NCBI RefSeq assembly: GCF_014195545.1
Contig: NZ_JACIBX010000006.1
Coordinates: 62,001-126,000, forward strand
Direction of reading: 5' to 3'
Length of the DNA: 64,000 nt
Source of the DNA: Limimaricola variabilis
Lineage (GTDB): Bacteria > Pseudomonadota > Alphaproteobacteria > Rhodobacterales > Rhodobacteraceae
In this document: one piece after another, positions 53,822 to 63,422 of the stretch
Position numbering within the stretch: position 1 is the stretch's first letter
Layout: each line of letters begins with the position of its first letter
Position numbers and translations under genes: made by a program
Notes under the pieces: generated by a model
What the model saw: the letters and a program-made list of their open reading frames with translations, nothing else
Databases searched by the model: none
Told to the model about the DNA's origin: nothing

Positions 53822-55243
53822 TCAGCGCCCATAGAACAGCTCCGGCAGGCCGAAGACCAGGTTCGGGAAGATGTAGACCAGCACCATCGAGACCACGACC
53901 ATACCAAGGAACGGCATGATGCCCTTGAAGATCTGGGTCAGGCGCACCTCGGGCGGTGCGATGCCCTTCAGGTAGTAGGCCGACATCGCCATCGGTGGCG
54001 TCAGGAACGAGGTCTGCAGGTTCAGCGCCACGAGGATGCCGAAGAACAGCGGATCGACCCCGAAAATCTCCAGCAGCGGCAGGAAGATCGGCACGAAGAT
54101 GATGATGATCTCCGACCATTCGAGCGGCCAGCCAAGCAGGAAGATGATCAGCTGCGCGAGGATCAGGAACTGCACCGGGGTCAGGTCGAGCCCCGAGACG
54201 AATTCCGAGATCAGATGCTCGCCGCCGAGATAGGAGAAGACCGACGAGAAGATGTAGGAGCCGACGAAGAGCCAGCACACCATCGCCGTCGTGCGCACCG
54301 TGAGATAGACGCTCTCGCGCAGCCGCTGGAAGGTCATCGCGCGGTAGATCACCGCCAGCACCATGCCGCCCAGCGCACCGATCGCGGCCGCTTCGGTCGG
54401 GGTTGCGAGACCGAACAGGATCGAGCCCAGCACCGAAAGGATCAGCACCGCCAGCGGGAAGAAGGAGGTGAAGAGCATCCACAGCAGCTTGCCCAGCGGC
54501 ACGTCCGGCACTTCTTCCTTGGTCGGGCGCGGTGCGACCGAGGGCTGGAGGATCGAGCGGCCGACCACGTAGGTCAGGTAGAGGCCGACGAGGACGAGGC
54601 CCGGCAGCAGCGCGCCGGCATAGAGACGGACGATCGAGACGCCCGAGGCCGCAGCATAGACGATCAGCATGATCGAAGGCGGGATCAGGATGCCCAGCGT
54701 ACCGCCGGCGCAGATGATGCCCGCGGCGAAGGAGGGCTCGTAGCGCGCCTTGAGCATGGCCGGCAGCGCCAGCAGGCCCATCAGCGTCACAACGGCACCG
54801 ACGATGCCGGTAGCGGTGGCGAACAGCGCGCAGGTCACGAGGGCGGCGACGCCCATCGAGCCGGGCACGTTCTTGGAGGCGATGTTGAGCGTGGTGAACA
54901 GCCGGTCGACGATGTTCGCGCGCTCGACGATGTAGCCCATGAACAGGAACAGCGGCACCGCGGTCAGCACCTCGTTCGACATCACCGTGTAGGTCTGGTT
55001 AATGAAGAGGTCGAAGACGCGGTTGTTGAAGAAGCCGTCGATCCAGGACGAGGTGCTTTCCCACCAGCTGGCGATCTCGGGATCGAGCCGGTCGAAGTCG
55101 CGCCACATGCGGCCGGCATCGTAATAGGCGAAATAGCCGAAGCCGATGCCGAGCGCCATCAGCGTGAAGGCGATGGGGAAGCCCAGGAAGACCAGGCTGA
55201 TGAAGACGCCCAGCATCATCAGGGCGATTTGCGGTTCGGTCAC
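53822..55243 (-). CDS. dctM: TRAP transporter large permease subunit
   Basis: A 473-residue inner-membrane permease with about 12 hydrophobic segments. Typical stretches are LVFLGFPIAFTLMALGIG, VLTAVPLFLFMGYIVERA, FAAGIICAGGTLGILIPPS and LTPPMAMSAYYLKGIAP. It works with the small permease and the periplasmic binding protein encoded upstream, using a sodium or proton gradient. A 40-base gap separates it from the small subunit gene. Confidence 0.93.
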   Translation of the reverse strand: MTEPQIALMMLGVFISLVFLGFPIAFTLMALGIGFGYFAYYDAGRMWRDFDRLDPEIASWWESTSSWIDGFFNNRVFDLFINQTYTVMSNEVLTAVPLFLFMGYIVERANIVDRLFTTLNIASKNVPGSMGVAALVTCALFATATGIVGAVVTLMGLLALPAMLKARYEPSFAAGIICAGGTLGILIPPSIMLIVYAAASGVSIVRLYAGALLPGLVLVGLYLTYVVGRSILQPSVAPRPTKEEVPDVPLGKLLWMLFTSFFPLAVLILSVLGSILFGLATPTEAAAIGALGGMVLAVIYRAMTFQRLRESVYLTVRTTAMVCWLFVGSYIFSSVFSYLGGEHLISEFVSGLDLTPVQFLILAQLIIFLLGWPLEWSEIIIIFVPIFLPLLEIFGVDPLFFGILVALNLQTSFLTPPMAMSAYYLKGIAPPEVRLTQIFKGIMPFLGMVVVSMVLVYIFPNLVFGLPELFYGR

Positions 55244-55283
55244 GTGCGTGCGCTCCGTATCAATTCAACGCGGGGGCAGCGCG

Positions 55284-55871
55284 TCATTTCATGTCCGGGT
55301 GATCGCTGGGGGCGGTCATCTGCTTCATCAGCAACTGCTCGGTCTCTTCGACATCCTCGGCCGCGGCCAGCCAGACGCCGTCGCGCATCGCCAAGATGCA
55401 GCGGAAGACCTGCGCGACCCCCTGGATCGCCAGCAGCACGCCGGCGACGACAATCACGGTCTTGAACTGGTAGATCGGCACGCCCGCGGGGCTGTTGACC
55501 GAAACCTCGCCGTACTGCCAGGAGCGCGAGGCGTATTTCCAGCCCGCGAAGATCAGCGCGAAGACGCCGGGAAAGAAGAACAGGATGTAGAGCAGTCCGT
55601 CGACGGCGGCCTGCACCCTGACCGGCCAGAGCCGGTAGAGGAAGTCGCCGCGCACATGGCCGCCGCGCGAGAGTGTGTAGGCGCCGCCGAGCATGAACAG
55701 CGTGCCGTACATGATGAAGGAGATGTCGAGCGCCCATGGCGTGGGGGAGCCCAGCACGTAGCGCACGAAGACCTCGTAGCTGACCCCGAAGGTCATCAGC
55801 ACGATGAGCCAGCCGAAGACCTTGCCGAAGGCGGCGGAAAGGGCGTCGGCGAATTTGATGTATCCGAGCAT
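55284..55871 (-). CDS. dctQ: TRAP transporter small permease subunit
   Basis: A 195-residue protein with four hydrophobic segments: VFGWLIVLMTFGVSYEVFVRYVLGSPTPWA, ISFIMYGTLFMLGGAYTLSRGGHVRGD, and two later helices including FFFPGVFALIFAGWKYA. These are DctQ-type features. It stands between the binding-protein and large permease genes, as usual for TRAP operons. Confidence 0.9.
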   Translation of the reverse strand: MLGYIKFADALSAAFGKVFGWLIVLMTFGVSYEVFVRYVLGSPTPWALDISFIMYGTLFMLGGAYTLSRGGHVRGDFLYRLWPVRVQAAVDGLLYILFFFPGVFALIFAGWKYASRSWQYGEVSVNSPAGVPIYQFKTVIVVAGVLLAIQGVAQVFRCILAMRDGVWLAAAEDVEETEQLLMKQMTAPSDHPDMK

Positions 55872-55892
55872 TCGCGTCCCGTATGGTTGCGG

Positions 55893-55920
55893 GCCCGGCG
55901 ACGCAATCGCGCCGCCGGGC
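55893..55920 (-). terminator. Intercistronic hairpin between TRAP binding protein and small permease genes
   Basis: GCCCGGCGGCGC and GCGTCGCCGGGC form a 12-bp stem on the minus-strand transcript with one G-U pair and a four-base loop. No T run follows. Such elements usually lower expression of downstream permease genes or protect the binding-protein mRNA. Confidence 0.5.
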
Positions 55921-55933
55921 GGTCAGGCTTGGC

Positions 55934-57070
55934 TCAGAGCGCCAGCTTGCCGGGGTAGTAGTGCTCGTAGGCGAGCTGGTAGTCCGGCGAGTTCATCAGC
56001 GTGTAGTAGGTCACGCGTTCGACCCATTCGCGCTGGCTGTCGAGCACGCGCTTCATGAACTCGTCCTGCTCGAGCTCGGGGATCAGCGCGTCCCACGCGT
56101 CGAGCTGGGCCGAGAGGATCGCCTGCGGCGTGCGGTGGATCGTCACGCCGCTCTCGGAGAGCTTCTGAAGGTCACGCGAGTACTGGTCGAGCGCGGTCGC
56201 CGAGTTGGCGGTGGACGCCGCTTCGACCGAGTGGCGCAGGATCGCCTGCAGGTCGGGGTCGAGGCTCTCGAGGAAGCTCTTGGAGAACAGGAACTCGAAG
56301 CTCTCGGACGCCTGGTGATAGGACGACAGGTAGTAGTTCTTGGCCACGTCCTGCGCGCCGAAACGGCTGTCGGAGGTCGGGTTGTTGAACTCGAAGGCGT
56401 CGATCACGCCGCGCTCCATGGCGGGTACGATCTCGCCGCCCGGCAGCTGTGCCACCGACATGCCCATCGACTGCATCAGGTCGGCCGCGAGACCGACGGT
56501 GCGGTACTTGAGACCCTTGATGTCGTCGACCGAGGCGACCTCGGTCTTGAACCAGCCGAAGGGCTGGGCGGGCATCGGGAAGCCGAGCAGGCCCTCGACG
56601 TCGAGGCCCATCGTGTCCATCAGCTCGGCGTAGAACTCCTTGCCACCGCCGGCATAGAACCAGCCCAGCATGGTGTCGGCCGAGCCGCCGAAGACGGGGC
56701 CGGTGCCGAACAGCGAAGCGGCCTTGTTCTTGCCGTACCAGTAGACCGGCACCGAATGCGCCATGTCGATCAAGCCGTCGCTGACCGCGTCCATCACCTG
56801 GAACGCCGCGACCACGGCGCCGGCGGGCAGCACGTCGACCTTGAGCCGGCCGCCCGACATCGCCTCGACGCGGTCGGCATAGGCCTGCGCCATTTCCTGC
56901 CAGATGTCCGAGGCCGGCCACGAGGTCTGCAGCTTCACGACGATCGGGCTCTGGGCGAGCACGGCGGGCGCGGCGAGACCGCCGGCTGCGGTGACGCCGG
57001 CGCCTAGGGCTCCCTTGCGCAGGAACGAACGCCGCGACACCTGCGCGGTCTTCTTCGGGGTAACTGTCAT
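55934..57070 (-). CDS. TRAP transporter substrate-binding protein
   Basis: A 378-residue periplasmic protein. The N-terminus has a twin-arginine signal (RRSFLRKGALGAG, cut near PAVLAQS). The mature part includes LQTSWPASDIWQEMAQAYADRVE, VYWYGKNKAASLF, GFPMPAQPFGWFKTEV and AFEFNNPTSDSRFGA. The layout suggests the DctP subfamily that takes monocarboxylate 2-oxoacids or aromatic acids; the ligand cannot be read. GGAGGAG precedes the ATG. First gene of the minus-strand TRAP/amidase operon. Confidence 0.9.
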   Translation of the reverse strand: MTVTPKKTAQVSRRSFLRKGALGAGVTAAGGLAAPAVLAQSPIVVKLQTSWPASDIWQEMAQAYADRVEAMSGGRLKVDVLPAGAVVAAFQVMDAVSDGLIDMAHSVPVYWYGKNKAASLFGTGPVFGGSADTMLGWFYAGGGKEFYAELMDTMGLDVEGLLGFPMPAQPFGWFKTEVASVDDIKGLKYRTVGLAADLMQSMGMSVAQLPGGEIVPAMERGVIDAFEFNNPTSDSRFGAQDVAKNYYLSSYHQASESFEFLFSKSFLESLDPDLQAILRHSVEAASTANSATALDQYSRDLQKLSESGVTIHRTPQAILSAQLDAWDALIPELEQDEFMKRVLDSQREWVERVTYYTLMNSPDYQLAYEHYYPGKLAL

Positions 57071-57263
57071 GAACTCCTCCCAGAATGTCATTCTCGGGCC
57101 GACGCTCCCCCGCGCGGCCACCTCGATCATTGTGGTTCAGCCACGTAAACGCAACTGGTAATTATTCTTGACCAGATGGCCGCTGCGTCTAGACCCGCCC
57201 CCGGCTTGCTCGCGGCCGCAATGCCGATATATCTGGCGGGCTGGCAATCGCAGGAATTTCCCG

Positions 57264-60140
57264 ATGACGCTCGACATCAGCGCAGTCTTCGAATCGGCCG
57301 CGACAGCCTACATGCTGATCGATCGCGACCTGCGCTATGTCTGGGTGAACCGGGCCTATTGCGAGGTCACGGGGCGCAAGCCGGAGCAGCTGGTGGGCCA
57401 GTACCTGCCCGACGTGTTTCCGGCCGAAGGCGAAGCCCAAGCGATGCTGCACGCCTCCTTCGAACGGGTCTTCCAGAACGGGCGGACCGATCATCTGCCC
57501 TTCATCCCCTACCCGATCGCCAAGGCGGGCGGAGAGATCGAGCACCGCTATTGGAGCGCCACCCATACGCCGATCCCGGGCGATGACGGCCGGGTGCAGT
57601 ACCTGCTGCAAAACACCCACGACGTGACCGACCTCTACATGCGGGCGCATCAGGCCGAGGCCGAGGTCGCGAAGCGCGCCGATCTCGACGAGGGCGAAGT
57701 GCTGATGCGGGCCGAGAGCGTGGCGCAGCAGAACCTCGAGCTTGGCATGGCGACCCGGTTCTTCGAAACCGTGTTCGATCAGGCCCCGAGCGTCATCGCG
57801 ATCCACTCGGGGCCGGAGCACGTCTTTCGTCTCGCCAACCGCGAATATCGCAGGATCGTGGGCGAGCATCGCGATCTGATCGGCCGACGCGCCAGCGAGG
57901 CGCTGCCGGAACTGGCCGATCAGGGTTTCCTCGACCTGCTCGACAACGTCTATCGCAGCGGCGAGCCGGTGACGCTGCGCGACGTACAGGCCTTCATCTA
58001 CAACGAAGACGGCCCGCCGACCGAGATCTTCGTCGACTTCGTCTACCAGCCGCTGTTCGGGCCGAACGGCCGCAGCATCGGCATCCTGGTGCAGGGACAT
58101 GACGTCACCGCCCAGCACCGTGCGGTGGCCGAGCTGCGCAATGCCGAGGAGCGGTTCCGCACCTTGGCGCAGAACATGCCTGCCCATGTCTGGACCGCCC
58201 GACCGGACGGGATGCTCGACTGGGTCAGCGACCCGATCCACGCCTATGCCGGCACCGAAGACGGCCAGCTCCTCGGCGAGGATTGGGGCCGGATCGTGCA
58301 TCCCGACGATCTCCCGCGGGTCGTGCCGGTCTGGGAAAGCTCGATCGCGCGCGGCGAGACCTACGAAACCGAGTTCCGCATAAGGCGGGTGGACGGCGTC
58401 TGGCGCTGGTTCCTCGTACGCGCGGTCCCGGTGCATGACGCCGAGGGGCGGATCGCGCAGTGGATCGGCACCAACACCGATATCGAGGACCGCAGAGCGA
58501 CCGAGGCCGCGCTGGCCGAGCTGAACGCCACGCTCGAGGAGCGGGTCGAGAACCGCAACCGGGCGCTCGAGGAAATCAATGCGACGCTGCGCCAGAGCCA
58601 GAAGATGGAGGCCATCGGCAACCTCGCCGGCGGCGTGGCGCACGACTTCAACAACCTGCTGCAGGCGATCACCGGCTCGCTGCAGCTGGCGCAACGCGAG
58701 CTGCCCTCCGGCACGCCGGGCCGCGCCCGGATCGAACAGGCGATGCGCGCGGTCGATCGCGGAGCCACTCTGGCGGCACAGCTGCTGGCTTTCGGCCGGC
58801 GCCAGCCGCTCGAGCCGCGCGCGGTCGATCTGCGCCGGATGCTCGACGAGATCGCGCCGATTCTGCGCTCGGCGGTGGGTGAAGGCGTGCGGATCGAAAC
58901 CCGGCTCACCGACGGGCTGTGGAATACGTTGGTCGACGCCGCCAATCTCGAGAACGCGCTTCTCAACCTGGTGGTCAACGCCCGCGACGCGATGGAGGGC
59001 CAGGGCCGCCTGACCATCGCGCTCGACAACGCGATGATCGACGCCGAAGCCGCACGCGCGATGACCGACGTGGTGCCGGGCGAGTATGTCCGGCTTACGG
59101 TGACCGACGAAGGCGCGGGGATGACCTCCGAGGTGATCGAGAAGATCTTCGAGCCGTTCTTCACCACCAAGCCCGAGGGCAAGGGGACCGGGCTCGGCAT
59201 GGCGATGGTTTATGGCTTCGTGAAGCAGTCGGGCGGGCATGTCGCGATCGAGAGCGCGCCGGGTCGCGGCACCACCGTGCGGCTCTACCTGCCCCGCTCC
59301 CTCCGGAGCGAGGCGCCGGCGACGCTGCGCGCCGCGGGGCCGGTGACCGGCGGCGACGAGACCGTCCTTCTGGTCGAGGACGACGCCGACGTCCGCGCTG
59401 TCGCGGCCGAGATGCTGCGCGAGCTGGGTTACGAGGTAATCGAGGCCGGCGATGCCGATGCCGGGCTGGAGCTGATCGAAGCGGGGCGCCCCTTCGACCT
59501 GCTGCTCACGGACGTCGTCATGCCCGGCAAGGTGACCAGCCGCGAGATGGCGGAGCGGGCGCAAAAGCTGCGGCCCGGCCTGCCGGTGCTGTTCGCCTCG
59601 GGCTATTCGCGCGACGCCATCATGCATGACGGGCGGCTGGACCGGGGCATCCAGCTGCTGCCCAAGCCCTATCGCCGCGAGACGCTGGCCCGGCGGCTGC
59701 GCGAGTTGCTCGACGCCGCCGAGGCGGCGTCGCCTTCCGTCCCGGAGACCACGACCGCCTCGCCCTCCGCGCCCGACGACGCGCGGCCGGGATTTGGCGG
59801 GCTGCGGGTGGTGGTCTGCGAGGACGACACCTTCATCCGCCTCGATCTGGTCGAGATGCTGACCGCCGCAGGCGCCGAGGTGCGCGAGGCCGCGACCGGC
59901 GCGCAAGCGCTGGCGCTCCTCGAAGAGGCCCCGGCCGATCGGCTGCTGATCGATGTCGGTCTGCCGGATCGCTCCGGCCTCGACGTGGCGCGCGCCGCGG
60001 TGGCGCTGCAGCCCGGCCTTCCGGTGATCTTCGCCACCGGCCGCGAGAGCGTGCCGGGCTCCGAGGATCTGCCGCAGGCGCGCGTGCTGACCAAGCCCTT
60101 CGGGCAGGAGGCGCTGCTGCGGGCCGTGGGCGGGAGCTGA
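57264..60140 (+). CDS. Hybrid sensor histidine kinase with three PAS domains and two receiver domains
   Basis: A 958-residue cytosolic hybrid kinase. It has three PAS-like sensor regions (about residues 1-125, 175-295 and 310-420), the last with the PAC-type [20 protein letters not shown]. The HisKA box [20 protein letters not shown] has the phosphoacceptor His at about residue 460, then HATPase with [30 protein letters not shown]. Two receiver domains follow, with Asp at about 750 ([11 protein letters not shown]) and about 897 ([12 protein letters not shown]). No output domain or transmembrane segment is seen. It is divergent from the TRAP operon; the sensory input is unknown. Confidence 0.92.
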   Translation: MTLDISAVFESAATAYMLIDRDLRYVWVNRAYCEVTGRKPEQLVGQYLPDVFPAEGEAQAMLHASFERVFQNGRTDHLPFIPYPIAKAGGEIEHRYWSATHTPIPGDDGRVQYLLQNTHDVTDLYMRAHQAEAEVAKRADLDEGEVLMRAESVAQQNLELGMATRFFETVFDQAPSVIAIHSGPEHVFRLANREYRRIVGEHRDLIGRRASEALPELADQGFLDLLDNVYRSGEPVTLRDVQAFIYNEDGPPTEIFVDFVYQPLFGPNGRSIGILVQGHDVTAQHRAVAELRNAEERFRTLAQNMPAHVWTARPDGMLDWVSDPIHAYAGTEDGQLLGEDWGRIVHPDDLPRVVPVWESSIARGETYETEFRIRRVDGVWRWFLVRAVPVHDAEGRIAQWIGTNTDIEDRRATEAALAELNATLEERVENRNRALEEINATLRQSQKMEAIGNLAGGVAHDFNNLLQAITGSLQLAQRELPSGTPGRARIEQAMRAVDRGATLAAQLLAFGRRQPLEPRAVDLRRMLDEIAPILRSAVGEGVRIETRLTDGLWNTLVDAANLENALLNLVVNARDAMEGQGRLTIALDNAMIDAEAARAMTDVVPGEYVRLTVTDEGAGMTSEVIEKIFEPFFTTKPEGKGTGLGMAMVYGFVKQSGGHVAIESAPGRGTTVRLYLPRSLRSEAPATLRAAGPVTGGDETVLLVEDDADVRAVAAEMLRELGYEVIEAGDADAGLELIEAGRPFDLLLTDVVMPGKVTSREMAERAQKLRPGLPVLFASGYSRDAIMHDGRLDRGIQLLPKPYRRETLARRLRELLDAAEAASPSVPETTTASPSAPDDARPGFGGLRVVVCEDDTFIRLDLVEMLTAAGAEVREAATGAQALALLEEAPADRLLIDVGLPDRSGLDVARAAVALQPGLPVIFATGRESVPGSEDLPQARVLTKPFGQEALLRAVGGS

Positions 60141-60147
60141 ACGCGAA

Positions 60148-60173
60148 GGGGCCGCGCCTCGCGGCGCGGCCCC
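60148..60173 (+). terminator. Terminator hairpin after the hybrid kinase
   Basis: GGGGCCGCGCC and GGCGCGGCCCC form an 11-bp perfect stem with a TCGC loop, seven bases after the kinase stop. TGTCCTGTCG follows, not a clean T run. Confidence 0.55.
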
Positions 60174-60226
60174 TGTCCTGTCGCTTGCTCGGTTCGGGGC
60201 TCTTTGCCCCGCCCAGCTAATGACCA

Positions 60227-61768
60227 TCAATCGGTGATGGCCGCCTCGCGCTCGGCCGCGCCGCGCATCCGCGCCTTGACCACGCCACCCACGAAGATCG
60301 GCAGCACGAAGCCGACGATCGCGACCGCCCAGAGCGCCAAGGTCAGCCAAGAGCCGAACAGCACCGAGTAGTCGCCATCGGCGATGGTCACCGCGCGACG
60401 CATGTTCACCTCCATGGCGTTGCCCAGAAGCGTGCCGAGGATCACCGGCACCAGCGGCACGTCGAGCTTGCGCAGCAGCCAGCCGGCCACGCCGAAGGCG
60501 ATCATCACCATCAGGTCGAAGCTGGAGCCGGAGATGCCGTAGATGCCGACGAAGGAGACCATCGCGACGATCGGCATCAGGATGCGCGGCGGCACCATCA
60601 GCACCCGCACGAACAGCCCCACCATCGGGATGTTCATCGCCAGCAGCATGAAGTTTCCGATGAACAGCGCCGCGATCAGGCCCCAGACCACGTCGGGGTT
60701 CTGGGTGAACAGCAGCGGGCCGGGCGTGATGTTGAGCGACAGCAGCACCGCCAGCAGCACCGCCGTGGTGCCAGAACCGGGTACGCCCAGCGCCAACATC
60801 GGCACGAGCGCGCCGCCGGCGGCGGCGTTGTTGCCAGCCTCGGGGGCCGCCACGCCGCGCGGGTCGCCGGTGCCGAAGGTGTTGTCGCGATCGACCAGCT
60901 TCTTCTCCATCGAGTAGGAGATGAAGGAGCCGAGCGAGGCGCCTGCGCCGGGCAGCACGCCCGCGATGAAGCCCAGGATCGTGGTGCGGATCATCGTCGG
61001 CGTGCAGGATTTCAGCACTTTCCAGGACGGGGTGATGCGGCCGATATCGAGCTTCGGCGCCGTGCTGGCGTCCTTGTCGGTGCCGCGATGCTCGAGGAAG
61101 ATGAACACTTCCGACAGCGCGAACAGGCCGACGATGGCGACGAGGAAGTCGATGCCGTCATAGAGGTGCACCTCGCCGAAGGTGAAGCGCGGCACGCCGG
61201 TCTGGGTGTCGACGCCGACCATGGCGAGGCCGAGGCCCAGCGCCGCGGCGAAGGCCGATTTCGCCTGGTTGGTCGAGGACACGCCGCCCAGCGTCATGAA
61301 GGCGAGCGCAAAGAGCGCGAAGTACTCCGCCGGGCCGAACAGCAGCGCCACCTTCACGAGCTGCGGCGCCAGCAGCACGAGGCCCCACGTTGCGAAGAAG
61401 GCACCGACGAAGGAGGCGACGCCCGACAGCGCCAGCGCTTCGCCGGCGCGACCGTTGCGGGCCATCGGATAGCCGTCGAGACAGGTCATCATCGCCGGTT
61501 CGTCGCCCGGGATGTTGAGCAGGATCGACGAGATCCGCCCGCCATACATGGCGCCGTAATAGACCGAAGTGAGCAGGATCAGCGAGGGCGTCGCGCCAAG
61601 GCCCAGCGTGAAGGCCAGCGGGATCAGGATGGCGACGCCGTTGGACGGCCCGAGACCGGGCAGCGCGCCCATGATCGTGCCGAGAAAGCAGCCCATCAGC
61701 GCAAGGCCGAGATTCTGCCAGGTGAGGGCGACGGCGAAGCCGTCGCCAAGTGATGCGAGCAGTTCCAT
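60227..61768 (-). CDS. tctA: Tripartite tricarboxylate transporter permease TctA
   Basis: A 513-residue permease with about 10-12 membrane segments. Characteristic parts are LPGLGPSNGVAILIPLAFTLG, YYGAMYGGRISSILLNIPGDEPA, GVLPGAGASLGSFISYSMEKK and ALGVPGSGTTAVLLAVLL. It carries the main transport channel of a TTT system. It is the last gene of the tctC-tctB-tctA operon. Confidence 0.94.
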   Translation of the reverse strand: MELLASLGDGFAVALTWQNLGLALMGCFLGTIMGALPGLGPSNGVAILIPLAFTLGLGATPSLILLTSVYYGAMYGGRISSILLNIPGDEPAMMTCLDGYPMARNGRAGEALALSGVASFVGAFFATWGLVLLAPQLVKVALLFGPAEYFALFALAFMTLGGVSSTNQAKSAFAAALGLGLAMVGVDTQTGVPRFTFGEVHLYDGIDFLVAIVGLFALSEVFIFLEHRGTDKDASTAPKLDIGRITPSWKVLKSCTPTMIRTTILGFIAGVLPGAGASLGSFISYSMEKKLVDRDNTFGTGDPRGVAAPEAGNNAAAGGALVPMLALGVPGSGTTAVLLAVLLSLNITPGPLLFTQNPDVVWGLIAALFIGNFMLLAMNIPMVGLFVRVLMVPPRILMPIVAMVSFVGIYGISGSSFDLMVMIAFGVAGWLLRKLDVPLVPVILGTLLGNAMEVNMRRAVTIADGDYSVLFGSWLTLALWAVAIVGFVLPIFVGGVVKARMRGAAEREAAITD

Positions 61769-61778
61769 GATCGCTCCT

Positions 61779-62210
61779 TCAGAAGCCCAGGGGCCCGCGG
61801 GCGAGGCTGAGCCCGAGGACGAGATGGAAGATGGCGTAGATCCCGAGCGAGGTGCCGACGCCGATCAGCACGCTTTGCAGCGGCGACGAGCCGAGCCGCC
61901 AGGTCAGATAGGCGGCGGCGAAGGCGGTCGAGATGACGAAGCCCAACTCGGGCAGCAGCTGCGCGTAGGCGATCATCACCAGCGCCGCGAAGCCGATCTC
62001 GGCCAGCCGGCCGAGGCGGGGCCATTCCGGTTCGGGATCGGGCTTGATCAGGAACCAGATCGAGGCCAGCGCCATGACGGCGGCGATGCCATAGGGAAAG
62101 GCGCGCGGCCCGACCGCGTCGGACATGAAGCTGTCGGGGATCAGGGTGGCGCGCCATATGTAGAGAAGCGAGAGCATCAGACCGATGCCGCCGAAGATGC
62201 GATCGCTCAT
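61779..62210 (-). CDS. tctB: Tripartite tricarboxylate transporter small subunit TctB
   Basis: A 143-residue membrane protein with four hydrophobic segments: GGIGLMLSLLYIWRATL, SDAVGPRAFPYGIAAVMALASIWFL, IGFAALVMIAYAQLLPELGFVISTA and GVGTSLGIYAIFHLVLG. Short length and location between tctC and tctA fit TctB. The gap to tctA is ten bases. Confidence 0.88.
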   Translation of the reverse strand: MSDRIFGGIGLMLSLLYIWRATLIPDSFMSDAVGPRAFPYGIAAVMALASIWFLIKPDPEPEWPRLGRLAEIGFAALVMIAYAQLLPELGFVISTAFAAAYLTWRLGSSPLQSVLIGVGTSLGIYAIFHLVLGLSLARGPLGF

Positions 62211-62229
62211 GCGACCCTCCCGGAATTGC

Positions 62230-62264
62230 GGAACGGGGCGCGCCGGTAGGTGGCGCCCCGTTCC
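62230..62264 (-). terminator. Intercistronic hairpin between tctC and tctB
   Basis: GGAACGGGGCGC and GCGCCCCGTTCC form a perfect 12-bp stem with an 11-base loop, 15 bases after the tctC stop. No T run follows. It probably lowers tctBA expression or stabilises the tctC mRNA. Confidence 0.5.
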
Positions 62265-62279
62265 TGCCCCTTGGGGCGG

Positions 62280-63269
62280 TTACTGGATGATGCCGATCTC
62301 TTTCGACAGCTCGGTGATCTCGTTCACCGATTCCTGCACGAAGGCCTGGAATTCCTCGCCCTGCAGGTCGAGCGGCGCGAGGCCGTTGGCTTCCATGATC
62401 GCCTGCCATTCCTCGCTGGAATAGAGCTGGTCGATCGCGCCGGACCAGTAGTCATAGGCCGCGTCCGACATCTCGCCCGGGCCGTAGAAGCCGCGCCAGT
62501 TGGCGCCGACCGCGTCGATGCCCTGCTCCTTGGCGGTCGGGATCTCCGAGAACTCGCCGGCGAGCCGCTCGGGCGCCAGAACGGCGAGGACGCGGATGTC
62601 GCCCGATTCGATGAAGCCGGTCGATTCCGACAGGTCGCCGGTGAAGGCCTGCAGCGAGCCGCCCAGCAGCTGCGTCACCGCCTCGCCGCCGCCGTCGAAG
62701 GCGATGTACTTGACGCCGCGCACATCCTCGATGCCGGCTTCCTGCGCCGCGATCAGCACCTTGAGGTGATCCCAGCCGCCCACGGCCGAGCCGCCGCCGA
62801 TCGAGATCGAGGTCGGGTCGTTCTTGATCATCTCCATCAGCTGCGGCAGGTCCTGCACCTCGCTGTCGGCGGAGACCGCGATCACACCGTAATCGGCGCC
62901 GACCGAGCCCAGCCAGCGCACCTGGTCCATGGTGTTGCCGGGATAGGCGTTCTGCGCCAGCCGGGTGGCGGTGGCCGAAGAGGCCGCAACGATCAGGTCG
63001 TTGTCATCCTTGCGCTTGTTGACGACCTCGGCAAAGGCCACGCCGCCGCCGCCGCCGGCGAGGTTGACGACCTGCATGGTGGAGGGGATCAAGTCGAGAT
63101 CCTGCAGCGTCTTGCCGACCTGGCGGCAGGTGAAGTCCCAGCCGCCGCCCGGGTTGGCGGGGGCGATGCATTCGGGGTTCTCGGGCGTGAAGTCCTGCGC
63201 CATCAGCGCGGCGGGCGCGGTGCCCAGAAGAGCGGCGGCGATCAGGCCGCGGCGGAACGTGGTGGTCAT
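62280..63269 (-). CDS. tctC: Tripartite tricarboxylate transporter substrate-binding protein TctC
   Basis: A 329-residue periplasmic binding protein with a Sec signal (FRRGLIAAALLGTAPAALMA) and TctC features: ENPECIAPANPGGGWDFTCR, VNLAGGGGGVAFAEV, ISIGGGSAVGGWDHLK and GANWRGFYGPGEMSD. TctC-like proteins bind citrate or other di/tricarboxylates; here the ligand is open. GGAGGACAG precedes the ATG. Divergent from the response regulator gene, with a tandem repeat between. Confidence 0.9.
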   Translation of the reverse strand: MTTTFRRGLIAAALLGTAPAALMAQDFTPENPECIAPANPGGGWDFTCRQVGKTLQDLDLIPSTMQVVNLAGGGGGVAFAEVVNKRKDDNDLIVAASSATATRLAQNAYPGNTMDQVRWLGSVGADYGVIAVSADSEVQDLPQLMEMIKNDPTSISIGGGSAVGGWDHLKVLIAAQEAGIEDVRGVKYIAFDGGGEAVTQLLGGSLQAFTGDLSESTGFIESGDIRVLAVLAPERLAGEFSEIPTAKEQGIDAVGANWRGFYGPGEMSDAAYDYWSGAIDQLYSSEEWQAIMEANGLAPLDLQGEEFQAFVQESVNEITELSKEIGIIQ

Positions 63270-63339
63270 GTCTGTCCTCCCTGTGGTCTTGGCCGTCCGG
63301 AGCGCTCTCCGGCAACCTCGTCCGCCCTTGTGCCGCGCC

Positions 63340-63360
63340 AAGCTGTCATCAAGCTGTCAT
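63340..63360 (+). promoter_or_regulatory. PHO-box-like tandem repeat upstream of the regulator and tctC
   Basis: AAGCTGTCAT occurs twice with an 11-base period (63340-63349 and 63351-63360). The core CTGTCAT-N4-CTGTCAT is exactly the layout of a PHO box, and OmpR-family regulators in general bind two direct repeats spaced 10-11 bases. It lies between the tctC start (63269) and the regulator start (63423). It may be the site of the TctD-like regulator or of PhoB. Confidence 0.6.
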
Positions 63361-63422
63361 GCGGGCGGCGCGGGCTTCTTTCCGCGCCGCCCTGCCCCTA
63401 TGCTGGGCAGCCGGAGGATCGC

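Noticed and set aside
57189-60350. Long open frame (over 1000 codons) opposite the hybrid kinase
   Set aside because: Antisense to a kinase with all motifs intact; the translation has no recognisable domains.
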